Source of the DNA: Phycomyces nitens | Lineage: Eukaryota > Mucoromycota > Mucoromycetes > Mucorales > Phycomycetaceae | Assembly: GCA_022702545.1 (NCBI GenBank) | Contig: JAHRBC010000003.1 | Span: forward strand, 6,696,001-6,760,000 | Reading direction: 5' to 3' | DNA length: 64,000 nucleotides | Position numbers and translations under genes: made by a program | Notes under the pieces: generated by a model | Seen by the model: the letters and a program-made list of their open reading frames with translations, nothing else | What the model was told of the DNA's origin: nothing | Database searches by the model: none | Shown: one piece after another, positions 23,653 to 33,484 of the stretch | Numbering within the stretch: position 1 is the stretch's first letter | Layout of the letters: the number at the start of each line of letters is the position of its first letter

Positions 23653-26247
23653 GACTAGCACGCAAAGGATTCAAATGAATATGAGATTTATGATCAATTC
23701 ATATAATTTTTGTGCAATATACATTTCTTGCATGTTGTATTCGAATCCCGTTTCATTTTTTTTTGAAACAGATGTGGTGACGTCTATTTGACCTTACATT
23801 TTGTCTTTTGGTCAAGACAATACAAAGTGTCTGCCTAAATATTTTCTTTGCTTGAAACCACAGTTTGCGAACATGTATGATGTGCTGGACAAAAAAAAAG
23901 TCAAAGTCTAATGGCCTACTAGTGTATAATATTATATGCTTTGAGCTTTATAATTAAATTTATACAATATTCAAGTATATCTCAAGGTCCATGAGATTTA
24001 TTAATTAAAATAAAAAAAAGCATTCACTTTACATCTTTTTTTTTGTTTTGTTTCTTATCCAACTCGTATTTTTGATAAAGTTATTAAAAACAGATATTAA
24101 AGAACTAGATTTTCAAATTACCTAAAAGACAAGATTGTCAGTGCATATGGCTCTGGTACATGTGTGGCTGTGAGATTGCATGGTGATATGATATATTTTT
24201 CACTATAGTGACAACTACCATGTTAAAAACCTATTCATAAAAGACTGAAATTTCAGAGCATCAAGTAACATTTTGTACAAGGAACTATAGTATTACGCAT
24301 GGAATCCAGCCATAACCAACTGCTCTAATCAAGAGGGATCGAACTCGCAGGTACCCCCAAAGCATATCGAGAAAATACATTTTTGTAGCTTCCAAGAAGC
24401 TTCTACTCAAAAAGTACATGAAAAAAAAACCTAAAGTTTGCAAATGAGGCTTATTGTTGTAATAAATAAGCAAATCAAGTGATATATAGTGATGGCTCAA
24501 GATGTATGGCGTTTCCTTGGTTTGGACATGTTTGTATATATGGTTTAAAGATGGGTAAAGGTATAAAAGAGAGATTACTTTATGCCAAGAGTTCAAAGTT
24601 GAGGGGGTTTGAGAATGCATTTGGACTGGAGATGTGGAAATACTTGGAATCGTTGCTTGTTCCCAAGGAATCCATTTCCAAAGAGATGGTCTACCTTATA
24701 AGATTATGTTGGCTAAAGAGTATAAAAGGTTCATACTGTTGCTATTATCTGGGCCCAATAGAAAACATATTGATATACTTGGGACACAAGACGAGGATCA
24801 ATAAGATGAAACATGCAATAAATATTCTCAAACCCCTATGAGAATCTCATAATCACCATCTAGATTTTCAAATACATTATATTCATATAGGGACATTTAT
24901 TGTTTCATCTATCAATTACAAGTTTCTTGGCTATATATGTGTATATATATGTTGGTTGAAAGATGTAAAGAGACTGTAGATGTTTAGTGAAATGTAGATC
25001 TTTATAAACAAAATCATTGAATTAGTTTAGTTTAATACATATTGTCAGGATGGCCTCGCAGACCAACCTTTTTGACCATGGACCAACCTTTTTAACCATT
25101 CGTCAATAACATTGTCCTATACATCTTTATAAAAAATAGAATTTGTTTATTGCAATGTATTTTCCAGAAACCACAGCCATCAGTTGCTGATTCTTTTTTT
25201 TTTTTTTTAAAAAAAAAAGGATTGTACATCACATTACTGTTTAATCTTTTGGATAAAATAAAAACTGTAAAGGCTCGGTGTGAGTACCAATTCTTTCATT
25301 GGCTTCAAACCAGGCGTTTTGTCAGTAAACTTTGCACTTTAACAACACAATACAGATTACAGTTCCTGGTCTGCCATGCCAAAGTTATTTCAAACGTCTG
25401 AAGAAATAATACAAATAAATTTATGAAAAACATAAATAACCAATATCCTCCACATAACCGTATGCTTTATATACTATTTTTTTTTGTCTGGTCTGGAATA
25501 TGAATAAAGGTCTATAGCCTCAAGAGACCTCGGATTGGACATTTTATTCTTATTTATATCGATAAACAATCACGCTATTTACACATTTATCTTTCATTCA
25601 CAGTGCGCAATTGACTGACCACTTTGAATGAATATCTTTTTTTTTCTATTCTTCATTACAGTGATTGAGACCAATTGACTATATCAGACAATGGTCAATG
25701 CAGTTGATCTAATCAACAGACTAAATTTAGGAATCACTACAAGGCTTTATAGATTTGTACGCCAATCAAACATTAGGATCTATATAACATCTGCCCACAA
25801 TCACCCCGAATGATAATTGTTTGAATCTATTGATTCTAACTGACAAGCCAATCTCTGACCAAGACATGCTTTACAAAACTCTCTAGATATAAATGAGTGT
25901 ATATAGATCTGGTTAGAAACCCTGTCGCCAAGGAAACCTAGGGAGCAATCATGATACGGATCCACAGAGCAAATCATTTGAAACTAGCCAATCCAATTGT
26001 TGGATAGGGGGATGATGGCTTGTAGAACGAGGAACGAATAATATACATAGCATGGTCTATACTTAATTAGTTTGGTCTTGAGGCAACTGTATGCGTATAG
26101 AATATATGCAAGAATAACATTAATTATGTAGCCCTACATATTTAGAGTATTATTATTTTTTCCTTTTCTTTCCTATTGGCGCCCAAAGGTACCAAGGCTA
26201 TCTTTTGAAGCTTGTGTTTAAAGCGAGTGTATCATTGCACTTGCGCC
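23653..26247. other. AT-rich intergenic region
   Basis: About 2.6 kb with no supported gene. Frames at 24285-24620 (-) and 24479-24841 (+) overlap in antisense and resemble nothing known. Around 24318-24365 the minus strand has a T-arm-like GAGTTCGATCC followed, in the wrong order, by a D-arm-like GAGCAGTTGGTTA. A T15A10 tract lies at 25194-25218. Confidence 0.5.
25194..25218. repeat. T15A10 palindromic tract
   Basis: Fifteen T followed directly by ten A, the longest of the six T-then-A junctions in this window. Confidence 0.6.
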
Positions 26248-26600
26248 TCACAAATATGGTGCGTCATACGCTCCATGCACGATGAAGATTGTCCTGGTGC
26301 TCTTTTGATCAATAGGGTCAGAGCCAAGGACGGCATCTCTAGGAAGCACAGTCGTTTCAATAGTACGGTTGGCTAAAGAAGAGTCATCACCGCATCGGAT
26401 TAGACTAGTCCCAGACTCACCCTATATTTTATGCCATGGTGATCAGATTGAATACATACACATACATAACAGGAATTGGTTTTTTTCTTTTCTTTTAATA
26501 ATTGGATTGCAAAAAGGAAACGCTTGGTGGGGAAACCCAATTCTCTAATGATATTTGTATTTGCGTGATTAAAGGGATTGGGGTTTTGGCCATTCTTCAT
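26248..26600 (-). CDS. Tentative two-exon small protein, unrecognised
   Basis: I do not recognise this one. Exon 2 (26421-26248) is a 57-codon frame with a strongly protein-like composition: it reads GESGTSLIRCGDDSSLANRT, continues through TVLPRDAVLGSDPIDQKS and ends IFIVHGAYDAPYL. It is preceded by an acceptor AAATATAG. A donor GTATGT at 26465 gives a 44-nt intron and joins in phase to an upstream frame from the ATG at 26600 (MKNGQNPNPFNHANTN), for 102 residues. The first exon has low-complexity Lys codons near its end and may be wrong; another start or an extra exon is possible. It lies upstream of no clear partner. Confidence 0.3.
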
Positions 26601-26900
26601 GTATTTTTTTTGGGGGGGAGGAGCCTTGCAATCTGACTGATTATGAGCGATGATCAGACTACAATTAAGAATAAAACTAGTGTACCTTTCAGTGCTGTGT
26701 ATAAGCTTTTATTGTAATGTACAAGAATCGAAAGATATTGGTAATAAGGCGAAGAATAAAGACAATAATACAAAATGTGCATTACTATAAAATATATATA
26801 TAAACAAAGTGAGAAAGGTTGGCAATGTCCCAAGCACCCCACACACATGAAACAGCCATAGATTGTGAAAAAGGGCGAAGCTTCTGATTTTTTTTTGCAA

Positions 26901-28802
26901 CTACTTCATGTCTCCTCTTTCAAGCATGGCATCTGGTCCTTGCCACAGGTTGATCAGTACAGCTGTGGCAAGAACCATTGCGAATCGACACCAACGCCAC
27001 ACAGAGCGAAATATACAACTCAAAAGATCTCTAATTCGACTAACGATGCCTTGTTCAGACTCATCAGACTCCAAGGCATCATTAGAGAAGGTCATGTCAC
27101 AAAGACGAGGGTACAGGTCCATGGCGTCGTACAAACTACCTGTGCCATCTGGTCCAAACATCTCAATGTCATCAAAGAGGCACGAATGATCTCGGCCTTC
27201 GTCGTCCATGTTTTCTGACCGGGCCAAGAAATTGATAGACTCGTCCAGGATAGACCGGTCAGTGATGCCTGCACTTGTCAAGAAGGCTTCCATGGCATAG
27301 TTTCCAGGTGCACTGCAAAAAGATGTCAGGTTTCGTTCGGTCATGGTGGCAAGATCTCGCAGTTTGGCAAATGAAGACACCGAACGGAGCCGTGGACGAG
27401 GAGGCTCGACCCGATGCTGGGTACTGGCAGAAGATATCGTCTCACTCTGGCTTTCCTGGAGAATTGGCCAAAGCCCATTTGTATGTGGGGTTTGTGAAGC
27501 ACACTTTTTCTGTTGCCAAGCATTTTCTAGCTCTCCAAGAAGAGATTGCTTTTGATGATCTGGATCACGCAATGTGGTTGAAGACACCGTTGTACTCGGG
27601 ACAACCCTGGTTCTTACTCCATAGTCGCTTTCTGATGGAGACTGACGAGGTGACCAGATGCCCCGGTCTCTTAGGCGTGACAGCACTTGGCGATGCTCTT
27701 CTAAGCTCTCGTTAAGCTCGGCAATGTGCTTGAACTGACGCTGGTAGGCTTCCTGCAAAAGACTGTATCCTTGCTGGTTGAATTGAAACTGTTCAAACTG
27801 GGACCGTAACTGACCGAGATCATGCACCGCACAAGCCAATTTCTCTTCGACTGCCTTTTTTGAGCAAGCAAGATGCTCATTATCTGTCAGGAGACCAGAA
27901 ACTTTCTCGGTCAGATCGTCCAGCAAGGCTTGGTCTTCCGTAATCTGCTGCTCAAATTCCCGTTCATCGCTGCGTCTGATGCGTTCCTGACGATTGTACT
28001 GGCTCTCTTTGAGCTCTTCTATCCTAGCCGTGGCTTCTTCCAAATTGGTGCGGAGCCAGACAATTTCTGTCTCTAATTGGCGCGTTTTTCGATCGTTGAT
28101 TTGGCCAGCCGATGCATTTTCAGACAAGGCCTGTTCAAGCATCGTTTGGATCTCTACATTCTTTCGTTCCAGGCTCTCAATAATGGCTTGGCGGGAATGT
28201 TGATGGGACACAAAATGCATGGTATCATCGTCCGTTGTCTCTGTACCCCTGTCGTCTCTAGACTGGCTTGATTCTGCGTCGGTTCGAGGATCAGGAGTCG
28301 TGTTTCCAAAAATCAATTCCCCTCGCCCTCGTCTGTCCAAAACGATTTCTTGCTGGTAGGTCTGAACTTGTCCTAGCAGGGCTTCATATTTTGACTTGAG
28401 GGACATGTTGTTCTCCAGTAGAGATCTCCCAATTTCAGCTGCCAATGTGAGATCTGTAGCAAAGATGTGTGGATTAGCCAGAACATGTCACCTGCTCTTA
28501 TATCCCTACTTTATGCTGCTCTTTTCTAAATGAAAAAAAAATAAAGACGCCGACTTGCCTTTTTCCTTGTCACGCAGCACCGTATACGCGTTTTTCAAGA
28601 GCGTAACGAGTTCTACGGCAGACTTTTCAGCGACCCATGAGACAGAGGACATGAATGAACTTGTGGATAAGGCTGGTGACGAGGGTTCTGATAGCTTCCA
28701 TGCATCTGGGATAGGTTGTTTTGAAGTGGGTGCTGACATGGATGGCTTTGGCATCCCAGGCAGTTTCTTTGGGGAGATCCGACGGTGGGAATTGGACAAC
28801 AT
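26901..28802 (-). CDS. Coiled-coil protein with CC1-box-like motif and C-terminal membrane anchor
   Basis: 598-residue protein from two exons (28802-28559 and 28453-26901). The intron has a GC donor (GCAAGT) and an AG acceptor; only this join keeps the frame. The N-terminus is Pro/Ser-rich. Near residue 82 comes DLTLAAEIGRSLLENN, matching the CC1 box (AAxxG) of animal BICD-, TRAK/HAP1- and Spindly-type dynein adaptors, which contacts dynein light intermediate chain. Long heptad-like segments follow (IESLERKNVEIQTMLEQAL, QLETEIVWLRTNLEEA, LTEKVSGLLTDNEHL), then a Ser-rich part and an acidic segment. The end is one hydrophobic stretch (FAMVLATAVLINLW) close to the C-terminus, as in tail-anchored proteins. 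Seen: coiled coil, motif, anchor. Inferred: a motor adaptor that sits on an organelle membrane. The alternative is a Golgi or nuclear-envelope coiled-coil tether. Confidence 0.7.
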
Positions 28803-28933
28803 GAAGGCCTGGTTGATACAAAAGGGTTCCTTAGTTGATGTCGAGTGCGTTTCAGGTCAAGTACCTTTTTTTTAACAAAAAATAGGAGATTTAAATCTAG
28901 GGTAAGAATAATCCAAGATCAGGATATTGAATA

Positions 28934-28972
28934 AGAAAGAGAGAGAGAGAGAGAAAGAAAGAGAGAGAGAAG
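28934..28972. repeat. GA-rich microsatellite
   Basis: GAGAGAGA blocks with AAAGAAAG interruptions about 130-170 bases upstream of the coiled-coil gene. On that gene's strand it is a CT tract, typical of the leader or core promoter region. Confidence 0.75.
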
Positions 28973-29054
28973 CAGGGGTGGAAAGAAGAGAGACGAGTTT
29001 TATAGGAAAAGTAAGTGCTCATCAAGGCAAAAGGGGGGAAACACTTTATATATT

Positions 29055-29100
29055 CACACACACGCACACACATATACGCACAAACAACACACAAACACAT
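29055..29100. repeat. CA-rich microsatellite
   Basis: Imperfect CACACA repeat with CGCA and CAAA interruptions, close to the GA tract. Confidence 0.7.
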
Positions 29101-29918
29101 CTTTACTCTATACACTCCTTTCACGCCAATGCTGGTCCTTGGATTTACTTTCCCCTGTGTTGGGCAAATGAGATCTCCTTCAAGAGAAAAATATATATAT
29201 TGGGTATGCTTGGTTGAGCCCCTATATATCAGCCAAGTATGGTAATTATAGTGTTGCTATCAGGGTTCTGGAATGTCAAATAACACTCTCCAATTGATTA
29301 CGATATTACAAAATGTCTTCTAGAGAACATTGTGGCTTTTGAGCCTGTATTTCTACACTGGCCTATCAAGAGTTTGATGTCTAGGAATCAGAAAACGATT
29401 GTTATTATTGGCATTATTTTCAGAAAACAGAAATAAAAATGAATAGGAGGTGATCCCACGCCAATGGCTATAAATCAAGGTGGATAGGACATTATGATCA
29501 TACCCCTCTTGAAAGAACCAAATCTTGATACCTTGTGAGAATGAAGATGGCCAAGAGTCCCAATCAATTCCGGTACAAAGGCCAAGATACTCTTGTGAGC
29601 TATTGATCAGTCCATTTTAAATAAATATATATATATTTTGGTTGGGCCTGTCGTGTACAGTGCGTCAGATGGTTTGTTATATTCCAATGGCTGGTTCGCA
29701 TCAGATGATTACACTCTAGCCTTGGTATCTTGACTTATAATCTTGCTAAGACGTGCTCAAATCAAGGGAAGATGTATGAGACTGGTATGATTCTTGATAT
29801 CTGCCATATGCACATTCTGCAGCAAGCTCGCATTATAACCTTTTTATATAGCTGGCTGCCCAAAAGGTTCAGAAGACCTGTTCGAATGAAACGAATGGAT
29901 ACAGACCACTGACAATTA

Positions 29919-30153
29919 TTATAATATAAAAAGATTGTTGAGTCTTTGTAGCCCTTTGTCGACCAAATTGCTTATGATGGTTTCTAAATCTTGATATTGT
30001 ATTTAGGAGTGCATGGCTATTTACTAATAAGATATGCACTTTGCCTGATTTGTGAAATACTTTACCAGTAACCCAATTTATTATTCTCGCGGCAAATATC
30101 AATATTGGTTGTTCCGAGTCTCCTTTATCCACCCGGCCAGACCTGTCTTCCAT
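29919..30153 (-). CDS. Tentative two-exon 52-residue protein, unrecognised
   Basis: Not recognised. From the ATG at 30153 the frame reads MEDRSGRVDKGDSEQPILIF, then AARIINWVT up to a GTAAAG donor (exon 30153-30066). After a 76-nt intron ending in ATCAAG, a second exon (29989-29919) continues in phase as DLETIISNLVDKGLQRLNNL and ends FIL at a stop. The joined tail could form one or two amphipathic helices. Support comes from phase agreement and composition only; the ORF is too short for statistical confidence, and further upstream exons cannot be excluded. Confidence 0.28.
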
Positions 30154-30837
30154 TGTCTCCACAAGAGATTCATAAAGAGTATGATTGAATTATTGGGCTA
30201 CAAATCTTGTGGTTCATAAGGTACAAAGATATATACACAAAACATATGCCGTTTTTTTTTCTGGATACTTCTTGGTTTGTTGATAGCAGAAACTCGACAG
30301 ACTATTCATTTAATTAGCTTTGCATAACATCTAATATTTCCCTAAAAGATAATACGCATACCATATAGACCTTTTTGTACGACAAGATGTATTTGGCCGG
30401 TTATTTATCAGGGCCGATATTTATTTATTATTATTATTTATGTTTATTAGATGAAAATGTAATTAATTAGCATACATCTTTCTATTTGATCCCATTTTGC
30501 CTAACCTTCCACTACCTTGGTAACAGGTCAATCGATTGTCTTTAGTAATAATGGATCACACATGGCCTCGAATTGGCCATTCCAAGTACAATTGTGGCAA
30601 ATATCACCTGAATATTGTTGTTTGGCTTATTTTATGGGTATGATCCTAAATCAAATTGGCTTGTGATATTTACTTGTTGGCCAGCATTTATACAGTAAAT
30701 GTCTGTGCTATAAATACCACATTTGGCCTATATATCCTCTCTACATTTAATTTTGGCTATAAAGTGTAGAAAACATTGGGCCCTAAACCAAAAAGGTATT
30801 GTAAGATAGGAACAATAAATAAAAATAGGTCAAGGAG

Positions 30838-30868
<31 letters not shown>

Positions 30869-30913
30869 TTTGACATCTTTCAATAGAGGGGTTGCAAACC
30901 AACATCCCTCCTT
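30154..30913. other. AT-rich intergenic region
   Basis: Contains ATTTATTATTATT strings and a TA dinucleotide run. No exon is supported. Confidence 0.55.
30837..30863. repeat. (TA)n microsatellite
   Basis: About twelve consecutive TA units followed by AATATATT. Confidence 0.8.
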
Positions 30914-31347
30914 TTACATGGGGTCCTGGATGCCATGAATCTGTTCTTTCATGGCATTCGGGGGATGTATTACAAATCCATGATAGGCATCATTGAAAAT
31001 AAACCCCAAGCTTTGTCCATCGGCCATTTGTTGGTGCATGTTCTCAAGACTTGTAAACAGGTCTGGTGGGGTGCAAAGAGAGAGATAAAGAAGAGAGGGG
31101 GTGGGGTGGGAGGCAGGCAAGTATAAAGATGGCTTGGTCTCCATGTCAAGATGGATAATGTCTCTTGGAGAGTGTCTATATCAATCCAATTGAACTAAAC
31201 ATAACAATACTGTCGAATGGTTTGTAGTTATGGCCAACCTCTTCTAGTGCACTCTATCTTGACTGTTGGGTTAATGAAAAAGGGTCTTGGGAATCTCCTC
31301 GGTTGGATTGATGCAGGATTAAAGAAATAGTGGATGAATTGTTGCAT
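30914..31347 (-). CDS. Tentative two-exon 85-residue protein, unrecognised
   Basis: Not recognised. The distal exon (31062-30914) follows a textbook polypyrimidine tract and CACCAG acceptor, and reads DLFTSLENMHQQMADGQSLG, continues FIFNDAYHGFVIHPPNAMKE and stops after GIQDPM. Upstream, the ATG at 31347 opens MQQFIHYFFNPASIQPRRFP, then RPFFINPTVKIECTRR; a GTTGGC donor at 31238 joins it in phase. The Phe/Pro/Arg-rich start could be a mitochondrial-type presequence, but that is a guess. The acceptor is strong, the donor weak, so the distal exon is more credible than the full model. Confidence 0.3.
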
Positions 31348-31930
31348 TCAGGAGATGTCAGATCTCGTCTTTGATTACTGAAAGAGAAACATTTCAAACG
31401 TGAATTCTTCTTCTAGAAAAGTAAGGATCTAATGACAACAGGTCTTGCCACCTCCTGATGAGATGTTTATAAAGTGCAATGGCATACGAGGCGTCTGATG
31501 AAGGGATTGCTTTGTTGATGGATTGGATTGCTGAATCATCATTTTAATATTCAATTTTTTTTCTTTTTTTTTAATAAATAAATAAATAAATATATATTGC
31601 ACTTCATCATACTACTTTATTTCCAAGGACTAGAGGAATAATAAAGAGCATTAAATTGAAATGATGATCCACAGCAAATACTAGTAACCAATTTTATAAA
31701 TCATTTGCCTTTTCTTTTTCTTTTCTTCCTACATGTTTCCTTGGTTCTTGTAAAGAGGTTTGAAATGAATGAAATAGAAATTGATTGTCCTTGCGTCACA
31801 CGAAGGGAGGAAAAGACTTGCGGTAAGCTATCAAATAGGGCAAATCCTTTTTTTTCCCACTATTTTATGACTCTGTCCCTTGTCCATTCCTTCATCCCCA
31901 CCTTTCCATTCCTTTTAACTTTCTATCCCC
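31348..31930. other. Intergenic region, divergent promoter side
   Basis: AT-rich sequence with a pyrimidine-rich stretch just before the homeodomain gene. It holds the promoter of that gene and possibly of the tentative minus-strand gene. No further exon is seen. Confidence 0.5.
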
Positions 31931-33113
31931 ATGAACCAATCCAGTCCTCTCCGCGAGTCTTCCAGTGAAGATGCCATAACCAAGAAGCGCACCCGGGTCA
32001 CACCTGGCCAACTCACCGTTCTCGAAGAAACCTTCATTGCAACCGCAACACCAGACAATAAGATGCGCAAACAATTGGCTAATCAATTGCAGATGCCCGA
32101 GCGATCCATTCAAATCTGGTTCCAGAACAGAAGAGCAAAGGTAAAAATGCTTCAGAAACGAGACCTGTTGCGAGAAGAACAGGAGGCCACAAGAGCACGC
32201 ATGTACGCCAAAGCATCATCCTACAAGTCTTCTTGGTACCCTTCTCTTGGTTACAACCGTCCTCAGGTCAAAATGCCTATCCAGCGGGCCTGGAGTACGG
32301 ATAACCAACCCCTCCCACCATCCATTCCCAACTTTTACCCTTTCTTGGTTGACGATATGTCAACAAGTATGGCACCCTTTGATACCATGTCCACCCGCAA
32401 CCTCTATCCTATATCCCCTTCACCCTCCCTCTACCCCATGAGTGTCTCTGAAACCAACCAAAGAAGAACAGGTAGAATTCTAATACTAAAAAACATTATT
32501 CCAAGAGAGGTTTCATTGACACATCACCACAGCAGATAGTGAATTATCCATCCAAAGTCAACCAAACCTCTCATTCAACTCACCTTCACATCTCACCGTC
32601 AACACCGTCACCGTGGGCAGCTGGCACAGAATGAAGATCGACCGTGAAGATCTCTTTTGCCAGTGCAACCTCCGGGATCGAACCCTGACATGGTTTATAA
32701 GAGACAATGTCTACAACTTCAAGATGGTCCTTCCATTCGACATCATCTCTGTAATGCGACTAAGTATTCTCGACGACAGCATATTGGCCGCAATCGACAT
32801 TGATCTCATTGAATCACCAACGTTCTATATGGAGAATGGCGGAACAGACCTGACGAGTGGCGGCTTCAATTGGGTTCAATGCAGTGATTTCACAGAAGGC
32901 ACCCAGGCTACCTTTATCTTGCACCACACCCTTCAAGGCCTGGCCGTCGATTTGCGACGAGAGATGCTGACCATGGCAGGAGCAGACGAGCAGCTCTGTC
33001 AGATCATGCGTTTCCCTACCCAACAAGATGCTCAGATATCCCCATTCGACCAAATGATGGTACAGAACTGGAGACACCAAAGTGTGCCAGTCCATGGATT
33101 CCAACCTCTTTAA
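31931..33113 (+). CDS. Homeodomain transcription factor (fungal Phx1-like)
   Basis: Nuclear homeodomain protein of 372 residues; exons 31931-32471 and 32536-33113. The homeodomain lies at about residues 18-77: KKRTRVTPGQLTVLEETF, then helix 2 and the recognition helix with IQIWFQNRRAKVK. A Pro/Ser/Tyr-rich middle part follows. The second exon encodes a second conserved block starting VGSWHRMKIDREDLFC, with LTWFIRD, KMVLPFDIIS and DFTEGTQATFILHHTL. This pairing of an N-terminal homeobox with that C-terminal block is known from S. pombe Phx1-like and mucoralean proteins. The intron ends CACAGCAG, a tandem acceptor that could add or drop one Ala. Target genes cannot be inferred. Confidence 0.88.
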
Positions 33114-33484
33114 TTCTTCATCTTCTTTATTTCCATTTCTTGGATATGTTCATAGTGCATTTCTTGTTTCTTATGTCTGCCCTCTCATTGCCACCATCAC
33201 CCTTTTTCTCATTCTTTAGAACTCCTTCATCCCAACATGGAACATCACGCAACGACCACAGTATAAAGACATTTGGAGTCTACATTATGTTCATCTCTAG
33301 AAACAAAGACAAAAAATGACCTTTGAGATAATCGATAATGAGTATTATGATTGTCTAGAGAGCTTAAATAAACACGAGGTCTGACCTTGCTTCTCTCTTG
33401 TTCCTACAATCCTATTACTGCTCAACCTGCCGTTTATTACAGCCATAATTACAGAGCTTATTACTCGTACCACCATCTTTAATT
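33114..33484. other. Short intergenic region
   Basis: Holds the 3' UTR of the homeodomain gene and the promoter of the Fmp27-like gene. No gene is seen. Confidence 0.6.

Larger units (their letters stand above)
28803..29918. other. Intergenic region with GA and CA microsatellites
   Basis: Upstream region of the coiled-coil gene. It holds two dinucleotide-rich tracts and otherwise AT-rich sequence with no supported exon. Confidence 0.5.

Noticed and set aside
24318..24365. tRNA-like boxes on the minus strand, with a T-arm-like GAGTTCGATCC before a D-arm-like GAGCAGTTGGTTA, suggesting a permuted tRNA
   Set aside because: The T-stem does not pair well, no matching acceptor stem or anticodon arm is visible, and the spacing is wrong. 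Probably chance or a degraded tRNA-derived piece.
24285..24841. Two opposing frames of 111 and 120 codons
   Set aside because: Antisense overlap, AT-driven composition and no known motif.
30153..30162. Upstream GTG-type start adding VET before MEDR
   Set aside because: Non-ATG start is not expected for a fungal nuclear gene; the ATG at 30153 is used instead.
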